A stretch of 64,000 nucleotides of DNA from Rhizomicrobium electricum (GTDB lineage Bacteria > Pseudomonadota > Alphaproteobacteria > Micropepsales > Micropepsaceae), in the NCBI RefSeq assembly GCF_011762045.1, contig NZ_JAASQS010000004.1, positions 434,001 through 498,000 on the forward strand, given 5' to 3'. The number at the start of each line of letters is the position of its first letter. The first letter of the stretch is position 1. Under the pieces are notes generated by a model that was not told the DNA's origin, ran no database searches, and worked only from the letters and a program-made list of their open reading frames with translations. The position numbers were made by a program, and so were the translations under genes. Below are positions 17,585 to 26,209 of this stretch, piece after piece.

Positions 17585-19207
17585 ATGCCATCCAAGTTTC
17601 GTGCTGCCCTCGTTGCCGGAGCGATACTATTGGGCGCCGGCCCGATCGTGCTGATGCCGCAGCCTGCCGTCGCGCAGGAATACGTCAGCTTCGACTATTT
17701 CCACGGCCAGCTCGCCGGCTACGGCGCGTGGCTCTACAGCGACCGCTGGGGGATGGTGTGGCAGCCGGACGACGTGCCCCCCGATTTCCGGCCGTATTAC
17801 ACCGACGGCCATTGGGTCTACACCAGCGATTACGGCTGGATGTGGAATTCGGATTACGACTGGGGCGACATACCCTTCCATTACGGGCGCTGGGTCAACG
17901 ATCCCGATGACGGCTGGCTCTGGATTCCGGGCTACACCTGGGCGCCGTCATGGGTCGTATGGCGCACCAACAACGAATACGTCGGCTGGATGCCGATGCC
18001 GCCGGATCCGGCTTTCATCGACGGCGCGGCTCTGTCCGTCGGTGGTGGCGGCGTGTCGATTTCGTTCGGCTGGAACAACGATCCTTATTACGGCTACCGC
18101 CGCTGGTACGGCGGCGATTACGACGACCGCCGCTTTGCCTCGAACTGGGTGTTCGTCGGCTACGGTCATGTCGCCGACCGCGATTACGGCCGCTATGCGG
18201 TGCGCGATCCGGGGCAGACGATCAACATCGTCCGCCAGACGACGACGGTCGTGAACTACACCGTCGTGAACAACTATGTCGTCAATAAAGGCATCGACGT
18301 GCATCGCGTCGAACAGGTGTCGCATCGTCCCGTCGCCGTGGTCACGGCGCGGCAGGCGATCCGGCGGCCCGACCTGATCGCGTCTATTGCCGCCGGTCAA
18401 CGTGCCCAGGTCGCGGCGCGCGCGGTTGCGCCGCGCGGGCAGGGGATCGCGAACAGCGCGCCGCCGCCGCCGCCGCAAGTCGTGCAGCGTCTCTCGGCCC
18501 AGCCGCCGAAGGCGCGCGCCGGACGTCCGCCGACGCACTTGTTCGCAAAGTCCGAGGTCGGCAATCCCACCGTGGTCGCATCGCATTTCCACGGCAAACC
18601 CGCGGCGGTGCCGGATACCGCGCATCCCGCCGGCATGGGCGGCCCCGCGCCCGCGCATCCCGCGCCGCCGCCCGCCGATGCCGTTCATCGCGCCGATACT
18701 CCGCACAAGCCCGCCGACCTGCCGCAGACCTCGCATGGCGGTGCGCCGGATCGCATGATGATGCAGGCGCCGCAGTCCGAGATAAACCGCCCGCGTAGCG
18801 GCCCGGCAATGACACCGCCGGAAAATCACGTGCGCCCGCCGGTGTCCCGCTCCGAGGACGAGCCGCACGGCGCAGCGATGACGCCGCCCGAAAAGCGCGC
18901 GCCCCGTCCCGATATGGAGCGGCCGCGTAGCGGACCCGAGACGACGATGGCGCCGCCGCAGAGTCATATGCGTCCGCCCGTGACGCATCCCGAAATGGAA
19001 CCTCGTGGTCCGGGCGCATCGGGCTATGGAAGAAGTCCGGGTGGCGAACCGAAAGGCGGTCCTGCCATGACCGCACGCCCGCCGCAGGGCGGGGTGACGC
19101 CCAACCGCGGACCGGCCGCCCGTAGCGCGCCCGCACCCCGCCAGGAGGAGGCCAAGCCGAGCCGCAACGAAGACAAGCGCAAACCCGACGAGGCTCCGCC
19201 GCACTGA
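17585..19207 (+). CDS. Exported Tyr/Trp-rich protein with Pro-rich tail (DUF6600-like)
   Basis: Encodes 540 residues from ATG 17585 (AAAGGA 7 bases upstream); a further in-frame start at 17498 would add 29 residues before the signal peptide. After the signal (cleavage near AVAQ/EYVSF) come repeated Trp/Tyr/Gly/Asp segments such as YGAWLYSDRWGMVWQP, DGHWVYTSDYGWMW and GRWVNDPDDGWLWIPG, as in DUF6600 proteins that often accompany FecR-like or outer-membrane systems. From about residue 290 the chain is Pro/Ala/Arg-rich and low in complexity (several RSGP and MTPPE repeats), probably disordered. It is likely periplasmic or surface-associated; function unknown. Confidence 0.75.
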   Translation: MPSKFRAALVAGAILLGAGPIVLMPQPAVAQEYVSFDYFHGQLAGYGAWLYSDRWGMVWQPDDVPPDFRPYYTDGHWVYTSDYGWMWNSDYDWGDIPFHYGRWVNDPDDGWLWIPGYTWAPSWVVWRTNNEYVGWMPMPPDPAFIDGAALSVGGGGVSISFGWNNDPYYGYRRWYGGDYDDRRFASNWVFVGYGHVADRDYGRYAVRDPGQTINIVRQTTTVVNYTVVNNYVVNKGIDVHRVEQVSHRPVAVVTARQAIRRPDLIASIAAGQRAQVAARAVAPRGQGIANSAPPPPPQVVQRLSAQPPKARAGRPPTHLFAKSEVGNPTVVASHFHGKPAAVPDTAHPAGMGGPAPAHPAPPPADAVHRADTPHKPADLPQTSHGGAPDRMMMQAPQSEINRPRSGPAMTPPENHVRPPVSRSEDEPHGAAMTPPEKRAPRPDMERPRSGPETTMAPPQSHMRPPVTHPEMEPRGPGASGYGRSPGGEPKGGPAMTARPPQGGVTPNRGPAARSAPAPRQEEAKPSRNEDKRKPDEAPPH

Positions 19208-19231
19208 GCTACGGCCTGAGCTTCTCAGGTC

Positions 19232-20569
19232 TCACGTGGCGAGGGCGTCCTCGGCCTTCACCGGAGCTGGCGGCAGGCGCACGCAGAAGCGTGTTCCGCC
19301 GCCGGGATTCGGTTCGGCAAAGATCTCGCCGCCGTGCGCCTCGATGATGGACTTGCTGATCGACAGACCGATCCCCATGCCGTGCTGCTTGGTGGTGACG
19401 AAGGGCTGGAACAGCGTGTCGAGGATCTCATCGGGAATGCCCCGGCCGGTATCGCCGACGACGATTTCGACCGCCTCGGCGTTTCGTCTGCTGGACAGGC
19501 TCAGAACCCGTTGGGGCATGTCGGCCATGGCATCCGCGGCGTTGTGCAAGAGATTGACCAGCACCTGTTCGATCTGCACCCGGTCGACGATGACGGGCGG
19601 CAGGTCGGTCGCGAGATCGTAGTGCGCTTCGACGCCGGCAGCCTTGGCCCCGATGAGCGCCAAAGCGGCCGCCTCGCGGATGATCGCATTGACGTCGTCG
19701 CGCTTTTTGTTGGTATCGCGTTTTTCGACGAAATTGCGCATGCGCTGGATGATGTCGCCGGCGCGCGTGGCTTGTTCGCAGGCTTTCGAGACCGCCTGGG
19801 AAGCTCCGATGCCGTCGCCCCGCTCGATCAGGCGTTTGGCGGCTGAGGCGTAATTCTGCATGGCGGCCAAGGGCTGGTTCAGCTCGTGGGCGATGCCGGC
19901 CGACACTTGTCCAAGCTCCTGGACCCGTCCGGCGTGGATGAGTTGTTCCTTGACCGCCGCGGCGCGCGCTTCCTGGGCCCGTCTTTCGCTGGTATCGCGT
20001 ACGATAGCATAGATGGAACTAGGCTGGCCCGCATCGTCGCGGACCAGGATGGCACGCAGCTCGGCGGGAACGATCGTGCCGTTCTTGTGGTAGTATTCCG
20101 TTTCGTAGACATCGGAATAGCCGCGCACCATCACTTGGGTGGTGATGATCTCGTTCTCCGGGTCGTGCCGGTGCGGCGGGGTGAGGTCGCGATAGTTGAG
20201 CGTGAACAGCTCGGACGCGCTGTACCCCAGCATGTCGCAAAAGACGGTGTTGCAGTCGAGAAAGCTGCCGTCCATCGTGACTTGCACGAAGCCGTCGCGC
20301 AAAGACTCGTGCAGCAGGCGATAGCGCCCCTCCGATTGGCGCAGATCCGCGTCGCGGCGGTGGATCTCTGCTTCCCAGCGGCGCAGCATGGCGTACAGAA
20401 GTACTGAAGTGACCGCGATGAACAGCGTTCCTTTTCCGACCTCCAGGAAGGAGGAAAAGGTCGGCGGCTCGCGCATCTGGATCCACACCAGGACCGAGGA
20501 CAGGATGATCCATGCCTCTCCGAAAACGGCATAGATGCAACTGATACGCCACGCGCCCCGGCTCTTCAT
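19232..20569 (-). CDS. Membrane-bound PAS histidine kinase, FixL/DctB-type core
   Basis: Encodes 445 residues from ATG 20569 (GAAAGG upstream). Two N-terminal membrane helices (about 8-30 and 45-62) precede one PAS domain (about 80-200), then a HisKA with GIAHELNQP (His228) and an HATPase_c domain (NLLHNAADAM, DTGRGIP, GMGIGLSISKSI). The PAS lacks the heme-ligand His seen in FixL, so it senses something else. No response regulator is adjacent. Its kinase core is clearly related to the two kinases at 57812-61804, making three paralogues in this window. Confidence 0.88.
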   Translation of the reverse strand: MKSRGAWRISCIYAVFGEAWIILSSVLVWIQMREPPTFSSFLEVGKGTLFIAVTSVLLYAMLRRWEAEIHRRDADLRQSEGRYRLLHESLRDGFVQVTMDGSFLDCNTVFCDMLGYSASELFTLNYRDLTPPHRHDPENEIITTQVMVRGYSDVYETEYYHKNGTIVPAELRAILVRDDAGQPSSIYAIVRDTSERRAQEARAAAVKEQLIHAGRVQELGQVSAGIAHELNQPLAAMQNYASAAKRLIERGDGIGASQAVSKACEQATRAGDIIQRMRNFVEKRDTNKKRDDVNAIIREAAALALIGAKAAGVEAHYDLATDLPPVIVDRVQIEQVLVNLLHNAADAMADMPQRVLSLSSRRNAEAVEIVVGDTGRGIPDEILDTLFQPFVTTKQHGMGIGLSISKSIIEAHGGEIFAEPNPGGGTRFCVRLPPAPVKAEDALAT

Positions 20570-20840
20570 GGCCGTACCTTTCGTTTTGAGGTCCCTTCCC
20601 ACCATGGTACGCAACGCAGCGGATCTGCTTCACCATACCCTATGTAAGGAAAGGATGCAGCCCGGCCGGTCGCGTGGGCGGCCCGATGCGCGGGCGGACC
20701 GCCTTGAGGATGAACCGCGAGGTAGTGCACCCGTTCAGGTCGTGCCCGTGCGCCGGCGCCAACTCTTCGGCGTCCACTGAATAGTGGTGCTAACCAACGA
20801 TCGGATGAGGAACGTGCGCCGGCCAACCGCAGCGCGATAC

Positions 20841-21245
20841 CTAGCTGAGTGACGGCTTCTCTGTGGCTTCTCTCACGTCTTCGTCGTTGAGAAATTTGAC
20901 GGCCTTCACCACGCGGAACGCGCTGAGGACCACCAGCAGCCAGATGAATACGGTCAGCGCATTCAGCCACCCGGATCCCACTCCGCCCATCAGCACGCCC
21001 AGGATACTTACGGCAGCGCAAAAGAGCAGAACACCGAATACCATGCTCGTCGCAGTCCGGGAGTGCTCAAAGCACGCGCGGGCGGCCGCAATCGAAAAAA
21101 TCGTAACGAAGATTCCTACATAGATGCCGTCGAGCAGCAGCACCAAGGTGTTCACCGCCGCCAGCGCGATCCAGCCGATACCGCAATAGCGGACGATCCG
21201 GCGCGCCAATTGCGGCGTGTTGATAGGACCCAACCAAAAGCTCAT
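20841..21245 (-). CDS. Small four-helix membrane protein, unknown function
   Basis: Encodes 134 residues from the ATG at 21245; the longer frame to 21329 starts with charged, non-helical sequence and is less likely. Four hydrophobic segments (about 20-38, 43-58, 65-84, 92-112) and a charged C-terminus (KFLNDEDVREATEKPSLS) predict an inner-membrane protein with a cytoplasmic tail. No family is recognised. It is separated from the kinase gene by 271 bases that hold no supported gene. Confidence 0.6.
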   Translation of the reverse strand: MSFWLGPINTPQLARRIVRYCGIGWIALAAVNTLVLLLDGIYVGIFVTIFSIAAARACFEHSRTATSMVFGVLLFCAAVSILGVLMGGVGSGWLNALTVFIWLLVVLSAFRVVKAVKFLNDEDVREATEKPSLS

Positions 21246-21804
21246 TTCAGCAATGCCCCCCGTTGCGCCCTGGCAATATCGCATTGCGTCCTTGCACCGC
21301 AAACGACAAGACCTGGTCCACCGGAGCAAGCCGATCTCCGCCGCCCATCCCGCAGGCTTGAAAACGCGCCGCGGGCACCTACCTCAATGGAAGCTCTTTG
21401 ATCGCGCCGGTTCGCACTGCGTCGCAGTCGCATTTGCACGCAGAGTTTAGAACGATTCGATTTCGATTCAGGACAGCCGGCGCTCGGTCTCCCCCAAAGA
21501 GGTGGCTGGCTGCGTTCCGGCAGCAAGGCGATCGTCCCGGATTTTCCGTGGCTTGACCCCGAAAACGGGGAATTGAATTCGTGTTTTCGCGGTTTCGGTT
21601 CATCGGCACCCCGTCCCAGGGTGTTGGCCGAAACCGCCAATCAAAGCTCAAGGCGCGGTAGGTTCGTTTTAGGAGGCATCCCAGATGTTGCGGCCGCCCG
21701 CCCGACGCGAATTGGTCGCAGCCGTCTGGGCCTGTCGAAGGGGGCAAGCGTCGGGCCGTGCTTGCACTTCCGGCCGGGGTTCAGTATTTCAGCGCCCTTG
21801 CCCC
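21246..21804. other. Intergenic region carrying a dispersed repeat copy
   Basis: About 560 bases before the tRNA gene with no supported protein gene. It contains one copy (21455-21580, reverse orientation) of an intergenic element also found at 30650-30776. The remainder shows nothing recognisable. Confidence 0.55.
21455..21580 (-). repeat. Dispersed intergenic repeat, copy A
   Basis: Read on the reverse strand this shares three blocks with copy B at 30650-30776: GAATTCAATTC, ATCGCCTTGCT and GAATCGAAATCGAAT. Spacing is 37 and 52 bases here and 37 and 53 in copy B. A further matching block, TGCAAATGCGACTGCGACGC, continues outside (within 21417-21438). Equal spacing with diverged filler points to common descent rather than chance. 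Confidence 0.65.
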
Positions 21805-21894
21805 GGACAGGTGGCAGAGTGGTCGAATGCACCGCACTCGAAATGCGGCGTACGGGTAACCGTACCGGGGGTTCGAATCCCTCCCTGTCCGCCA
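21805..21894 (+). tRNA. tRNA-Ser (anticodon CGA)
   Basis: A complete class II tRNA: acceptor arms GGACAGG and CCTGTCC, anticodon stem CCGCA/TGCGG around the loop CTCGAAA giving anticodon CGA (reads UCG), a long variable arm (TACGG..CCGTA), the T-loop GTTCGAATC and an encoded CCA end. The long variable arm and anticodon identify serine. Confidence 0.96.
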
Positions 21895-21920
21895 GCCTAC
21901 GCTGCGAAGCAGCGGGAGGC
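21895..21920 (+). terminator. Hairpin immediately after tRNA-Ser
   Basis: GCCT (21895-21898) and CGCTGC (21900-21905) pair with GCAGCG (21909-21914) and AGGC (21917-21920). It starts at the base after CCA. No T-run follows, so it is a processing or weak termination signal. Confidence 0.45.
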
Positions 21921-22006
21921 TGCCGCGCCGCCAGTTGGCGAAGGCGGGTTGGTTGCCGCTGAGCTTCGGCTGGCGCGCCAGACCAAGTCAGCTCTAAAGG
22001 TGCCCC

Positions 22007-22633
22007 ATGGCCGACCTTCAAGCTCTCCACCAAGCGATCCTGACGGGTGACGCTGTTACCGCTAAAACGGTCACCGAAGCTGCCCTTAAGGAGGGTGCCG
22101 CTCCGCTCGCTCTGGTCCAGGACGTGATGATGCCGGCCATGGACGAGGTCGGAAAGAAATTCGAGGCCAACGAGTATTTCGTCCCCGAGCTTCTGCTGGC
22201 TGCCCGCGCCATGAAATCGAGCCTGGAACTGATCCGGCCGTTACTCGCCGCGGGCGGGGTCGAACCGGCCGGCAGGATCGCCATCGGCACGGTCAAAGGC
22301 GACCTGCACGACATCGGCAAGAATCTGGTCGCGGCCATGCTGGAAGGCGGCGGGTTCGAGGTGATCGACCTCGGCGTCAATGTCGATCCGCAGAAGTTTG
22401 TGCGGGCGGTGAAAGAGAAGGGCGCCGGGATCGTGGCGCTGTCGGCTCTGCTCACCACCACCATGCCGGCGATGAAGACGACCATCGAGGCGCTCGCCAA
22501 GGCCGGTGTGCGCGATCAGGTGAAGATCATGGTCGGCGGTGCGCCGGTGACCGAAGCCTACGCCAAAGAGATCGGCGCCGACGGGTACAGCCAGAACGCC
22601 GCCGGAGCGGTGCCGTTGGCGCGGTCGCTCTGA
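22007..22633 (+). CDS. Corrinoid (B12-binding) methyl-carrier protein
   Basis: Encodes 208 residues with the two-part layout of methyltransferase corrinoid proteins (MtaC/MtbC and the MetH B12 module). A helical cap covers about 1-85; the Rossmann B12-binding domain has D99-x-H101-x-x-G104 in KGDLHDIGKN, Ser146 in the SALL segment and GG at 177-178. His101 is the expected lower cobalt ligand. The protein would shuttle a methyl group on cobalt between a substrate methyltransferase and an acceptor methyltransferase. Reactivator, homocysteine methyltransferase and UroD-type methyltransferase genes follow within 5 kb. It starts 113 bases after tRNA-Ser; no cobalamin riboswitch was seen in the leader. 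Confidence 0.93.
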   Translation: MADLQALHQAILTGDAVTAKTVTEAALKEGAAPLALVQDVMMPAMDEVGKKFEANEYFVPELLLAARAMKSSLELIRPLLAAGGVEPAGRIAIGTVKGDLHDIGKNLVAAMLEGGGFEVIDLGVNVDPQKFVRAVKEKGAGIVALSALLTTTMPAMKTTIEALAKAGVRDQVKIMVGGAPVTEAYAKEIGADGYSQNAAGAVPLARSL

Positions 22634-22645
22634 TCGCTGGTTGGC

Positions 22646-22918
22646 TCAGTGGCCGGTGGATGACGGACCCGAATTTCTCTTGTCCACCGCATCGCGGTCG
22701 TGCCGGGAATGTTTTTCCCACTCCGAGGCCTTCAGACAGACCTCTCGATCGCCGAGGCGTGTGCCCGTCGGCGCACCGAGTTTCTTGCAGACAACGGGAT
22801 CGCTTTCGGGTTGGGGCGCCGCTGCCGTAGTTGTCGGCGTGGTTGGCTCGGTATCGTCCGCAAAGCCTGGCGCCATCATGGCCGCCGCAAACACAACGCT
22901 AGCGAAGAACGCACGCAT
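22646..22918 (-). CDS. Small exported protein with a paired-Cys motif
   Basis: Encodes 90 residues with a signal peptide (MRAFFASVVFAAAMMAPGFA) and GGGGGGAG upstream of its ATG. After a Thr/Pro-rich linker comes VVCKKLGAPTGTRLGDREVC, two cysteines 19 residues apart that could form a disulfide, then KASEWEKH. The pattern looks like a conserved small periplasmic family, but I cannot name it. It converges with the corrinoid-protein gene (12 bases apart) and lies 50 bases downstream of the reactivator gene on the same strand, so it may be its last cotranscribed gene. Confidence 0.65.
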   Translation of the reverse strand: MRAFFASVVFAAAMMAPGFADDTEPTTPTTTAAAPQPESDPVVCKKLGAPTGTRLGDREVCLKASEWEKHSRHDRDAVDKRNSGPSSTGH

Positions 22919-22968
22919 ATTTCACTCCCCCCAGAATAGTGAAAGCGTCTCACTGTCAGACCGCGAGG

Positions 22969-24423
22969 TCAACCGGGAAAGGCCATTTCACTTGCGAACA
23001 TATCTACAAATTCACCGTCCTCCGCAAGTGCGATAAACCCAATGCAGTCAGCGACGGCTTCGAAGTGGATGCTGTCGGCGAACAGCGCCCGCTTGGCGCC
23101 CTTGAGCGCGGTATTGCCGGCCGCGACGATGTGCTCCGCCGGCGCCTTGATGAGACCGATCCGGGCCGCCGCCGTACGGCTGATGGCATTGCCGAAAGCG
23201 CCCGCAAGATAGAGCGCATCGAGATCGGCCGGCGTGGCGTCGAACTTGGCGGTGAGGAGTTTCAGTCCTGCCGCGATGGCGCCTTTGGCGAGCTGGAGTT
23301 CGCGCACGTCGTGTGGGGTGAGCGCGACGCCGTCGGCCAGCATCCAGTCGTCGGCCATGCGTCCGCTCGGGGCAATGCGGCCGTTATCGAGGCCTGCTGC
23401 TACCGCATCGACCAGACCCGAACCGCAAAGCCCGCGTGCCGGTCCGCCACCGATGACATGGCACGTGCCATCCGCAGCGACTGCATCGATAGCGCCGGTG
23501 GCGGCCCGCATGCCGTGATGGATGCGTGCCCCTTCGAACGCCGGTCCGGCCGCCGTCGAGGTGCACAGCATGCGGCCGTTCTTGGCCACCACGACCTCGC
23601 CATTGGTGCCGAGATCGACCAGGGCGTTCAGGCCTCGCCGGTCTTTCAGTCCCGTCGCACGGACGCCCGCCAGCACGTCGCCGCCGACCAGTCCGCCGAT
23701 GCACGGCAACACATCGACCGGCACGTCGACCGGCCAGCCAAGAACGGCACCGGTGAACCGTAGCGCCTCGGGATGCTCGGGCAGGAACGGGTGTGTCGCC
23801 AGCGGGGTGATATCGAGCCCGCCGAACAGGTGGTGCATGGCGGTGTTGCCCGCCACCACGATCCGGCTCAACGCCCGGCCAGCTGCCAGTTCGGTGATCA
23901 TCGCGCCGATCTGGCTGCGGATCAGTCCGGTGAGTTCCGTCGCTCCGCCCGCCAAGGCGTAACTCGCCCGCGACAGCACATCGGCACCGTGCCGGGCCTG
24001 ATCGTTGAGTGCCGTCCGCGTCGCCAGCACCTGTCCGCTGCGCAGGTCGAGTAGTTGCGCCGCGAGCGTGGTGGTGCCGAGATCGACCGCGATCCCGAAC
24101 CCTTCGCGGGGAACGAAGGCGAACGCCTCCGCATCGCCGAGGACCGCCATCTCCCACTGCGCCAGTTCGAGGGTGGCGTCGGCCTCCGCCGCATGCCGGC
24201 ACGCTAAGCGCCAGCCGTCGCGGAGTTCGGCAGCGGAGAAGGTGGCCCGATCCTCGGAGTTCTCCGCCATCGTGCCGGTGACGACCCGGACACGGCAGCC
24301 GCCGCAGCGCCCCTGTCCGCCGCAGGGAAACTCGACGCCCTCGCCGGACAATGCGTCGCGCAGGTGCGTTCCGGCCGCAACCTCGAGCCGCCGGTCGGAG
24401 CCCTGAAGGGTGATGGTGGTCAT
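22969..24423 (-). CDS. Corrinoid reductive activator, RACo type (2Fe-2S ferredoxin + ASKHA ATPase)
   Basis: Encodes 484 residues. The N-terminal ferredoxin domain has four Cys (34, 40, 43, 75) in a C-x5-C-x2-C-x31-C 2Fe-2S motif. A linker leads to an ASKHA-fold ATPase domain beginning GIAVDLGTTTLAAQLLDL near residue 109, with later phosphate and adenosine motifs (DLGTNGEVV, GGGPARGLCGSGLVD, AGAFGNA). RACo-type proteins use ATP and a low-potential electron to return oxidised Co(II) corrinoid to Co(I). The start ATG at 24423 overlaps the TGA of the DUF1638 gene (ATGA); a longer frame to 24525 would overlap that gene further and is rejected. Confidence 0.93.
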   Translation of the reverse strand: MTTITLQGSDRRLEVAAGTHLRDALSGEGVEFPCGGQGRCGGCRVRVVTGTMAENSEDRATFSAAELRDGWRLACRHAAEADATLELAQWEMAVLGDAEAFAFVPREGFGIAVDLGTTTLAAQLLDLRSGQVLATRTALNDQARHGADVLSRASYALAGGATELTGLIRSQIGAMITELAAGRALSRIVVAGNTAMHHLFGGLDITPLATHPFLPEHPEALRFTGAVLGWPVDVPVDVLPCIGGLVGGDVLAGVRATGLKDRRGLNALVDLGTNGEVVVAKNGRMLCTSTAAGPAFEGARIHHGMRAATGAIDAVAADGTCHVIGGGPARGLCGSGLVDAVAAGLDNGRIAPSGRMADDWMLADGVALTPHDVRELQLAKGAIAAGLKLLTAKFDATPADLDALYLAGAFGNAISRTAAARIGLIKAPAEHIVAAGNTALKGAKRALFADSIHFEAVADCIGFIALAEDGEFVDMFASEMAFPG

Positions 24424-25157
24424 GCCGCCTCGATCAATCGCTCGCCGCTCGCCAGCCGGACCTGCTGCCCCGGCCGGACGGTCAGGAACTCTTCTTCCGG
24501 CCATGGTCCGCTCAGCAATCGGCACAGCCAGCCGGTATCGCCGTGCAGGCCATGGTACTCCAGCCCGCGCTTGGCGGCGATCGAACGGGCTTCGGATGCG
24601 AGCGCAGACGAGCCCTCGACGGGCGTGGTGACATAGGCGAGGCGCTTGTAGTGTTTGGTGAAGCCTTCCAGTTCCTGGATCAGATAGCGGGCTGCCTCAT
24701 CGCCATAGCGCGCCGCCAGACGTTCGAAGCTGGCATTCGAATTTGGACCGAAGGTGAACTCTCCTGACTCGCCCGCCTCACGCGCCGCTTTCAACCATCC
24801 TGCGCTTTGGAAATAAGTGCCGGGTTCGCGGTCGAGTTCGTCGAGATAGCGCGCCGTCGATCCCAGCAGAAGCCCGATGCAATCGTGGGCTCGTGGCAGG
24901 ACAAGCGGGATATCGCGTGCCGCAATGCCGATGATGCCGCGATTACACAGGCCGTATCCGACGGCGATGGTATCGCAGCCGGTTGTCGTATCGATGGCGG
25001 TCTGCAATGCTTCGCGCAGCGCCTCGGCCGAACGGCTGTGCAGCGCCATTTCCAGATAGTGGATCGAAATCCCGGCGCCGGTCTCCGCCGCAACCTGTTC
25101 GAGTTCGGGCCGCAGGCTCGGGCAGGCGATAACGCAGAGCTTTGGGCGCGCTGTCAT
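24420..25157 (-). CDS. DUF1638 protein in corrinoid methyltransferase operon
   Basis: Encodes 245 residues from ATG 25157, which overlaps the homocysteine methyltransferase stop (ATGA); the longer open frame to 25340 lies inside that gene. Recognisable DUF1638 features include CVIACPSLRPEL at the start, VGYGLCNRGI and LPRAHDCIGLLLGS. Cys12, Cys61, Cys71, His91 and Cys93 cluster and could bind a metal or cofactor. DUF1638 proteins recur next to corrinoid methyltransferases, but their biochemical role is not established. Tight coupling on both sides shows it is an integral part of this pathway, perhaps in cofactor loading or reactivation. Confidence 0.85.
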   Translation of the reverse strand: MTARPKLCVIACPSLRPELEQVAAETGAGISIHYLEMALHSRSAEALREALQTAIDTTTGCDTIAVGYGLCNRGIIGIAARDIPLVLPRAHDCIGLLLGSTARYLDELDREPGTYFQSAGWLKAAREAGESGEFTFGPNSNASFERLAARYGDEAARYLIQELEGFTKHYKRLAYVTTPVEGSSALASEARSIAAKRGLEYHGLHGDTGWLCRLLSGPWPEEEFLTVRPGQQVRLASGERLIEAA

Positions 25158-26035
25158 GCCCGTGTCAGGGTTGCCTTCACTTTGGCAATGAACTCGGGCG
25201 AGGTGCCGCAACAGCCACCGATGAAACTCGCTCCGGCTGCGAGCACGGCCGGCACCTGGGCGGCGAAAGCGTCCGCCGTGGTCGCATATACGGTCTTGCC
25301 GTTCTCGATCCTGGGAAGTCCAGCGTTGGCCTTGATCCACACCGGCACGCTATGGCTGGCGGCTTTGAGCCGCCTGCAGATGGCGACGAAGCCGGCGATG
25401 CCCTGGCCGCAATTGGCGCCGATCACGTCGGCTCCGGCTTTGGCGAGCGCATCGGCCGCCTGCTCCGGCGTGGCACCCATCATGGTGCGGTCCAGATCCT
25501 TGCCGGAATCGAACACCATGCTTGCTACCACCGGCAAGCCGGTGGCCTTGGCGGCGGCGATCGCGAGGATCGCTTCCTGGATGTCCTGCATGGTTTCGAT
25601 GACGATGCCGTCCGGCTTGGCGGCGGCAATCGCTTCGGCTTGCTCCGCAAAGCCGACCGCTAGATCGTCTTCCGTGACATCGCCGCTGAGGAGCAGCTTG
25701 CCGCTCGGCCCGATCGAGGCGAATACGAGTGCATCCTCGCCCGCCGCTTGCTTGGACAACGCCACCCCGGCCTTGTTGATCTCCTCCACCTTGTCGGCGG
25801 CGTCGGCCTCGGCGAGGCGGAAGCGGTTGGCGCCGAAGGTGTTGGTGAGAATGATCTGCGATCCTGCCGCGACATAGGCGGCCGCCACGGACTGGACGGC
25901 GTCGGGATGGGAGAGGTTCCATAGGTCGGGCACGTCGCCGGGCTGAAGACCGCGGGCCTGCAATTGTGTGCCCCACGCACCATCGGTGATGACGGGTGCC
26001 TGGCGGATGAGCTTGTCGATGACCGGGTGGGACAT
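25154..26035 (-). CDS. Zinc homocysteine S-methyltransferase family protein
   Basis: Encodes 293 residues with GAGGGGG 5 bases before the ATG. The fold is that of the homocysteine-binding module of methionine synthase and betaine-homocysteine methyltransferase: DGAWGTQLQ (17-25), NTFGANRFRL (65-74) and zinc ligands Cys209 (IGANCG) and Cys275-Cys276 (GGCCG). Zinc-bound homocysteine would receive a methyl group to give methionine. It is the first gene of a tightly overlapping operon with DUF1638 and the RACo reactivator, so the donor is probably methyl-cobalamin on the separate corrinoid protein. Another thiol acceptor cannot be excluded. Confidence 0.9.
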   Translation of the reverse strand: MSHPVIDKLIRQAPVITDGAWGTQLQARGLQPGDVPDLWNLSHPDAVQSVAAAYVAAGSQIILTNTFGANRFRLAEADAADKVEEINKAGVALSKQAAGEDALVFASIGPSGKLLLSGDVTEDDLAVGFAEQAEAIAAAKPDGIVIETMQDIQEAILAIAAAKATGLPVVASMVFDSGKDLDRTMMGATPEQAADALAKAGADVIGANCGQGIAGFVAICRRLKAASHSVPVWIKANAGLPRIENGKTVYATTADAFAAQVPAVLAAGASFIGGCCGTSPEFIAKVKATLTRA

Positions 26036-26130
26036 GGTCGCCCCCTCAAAATGGCGGGTTGAGTCTCAGCACGGCGTCCGGGACGGTTCAATGCACGCCA
26101 TGTCGCAGCGGGACCGGTACCAATTCCTGT

Positions 26131-26144
26131 GAAACGGGCGTTTC
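26131..26144. promoter_or_regulatory. Perfect inverted repeat in the divergent methyltransferase promoter region
   Basis: GAAACG (26131-26136) and CGTTTC (26139-26144) form a perfect palindrome with a GG centre, between the divergent homocysteine methyltransferase and UroD-type genes. It could be an operator controlling both. No regulator gene for it is in the cluster. Confidence 0.35.
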
Positions 26145-26209
26145 CGGGGATTGTGCCGGGCGCTGGGCCGGATCATTGTCCGCTGGCTGACCGTCAGGAG
26201 GGGTGGAAT

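Noticed and set aside
21895..26209. Cobalamin or SAM riboswitch expected near the corrinoid methyltransferase genes
   Set aside because: No B12 box or SAM riboswitch core was seen before 22007 or in the 26036-26209 divergent region; only a GAAACG-GG-CGTTTC palindrome is present. A covariance search would settle it.
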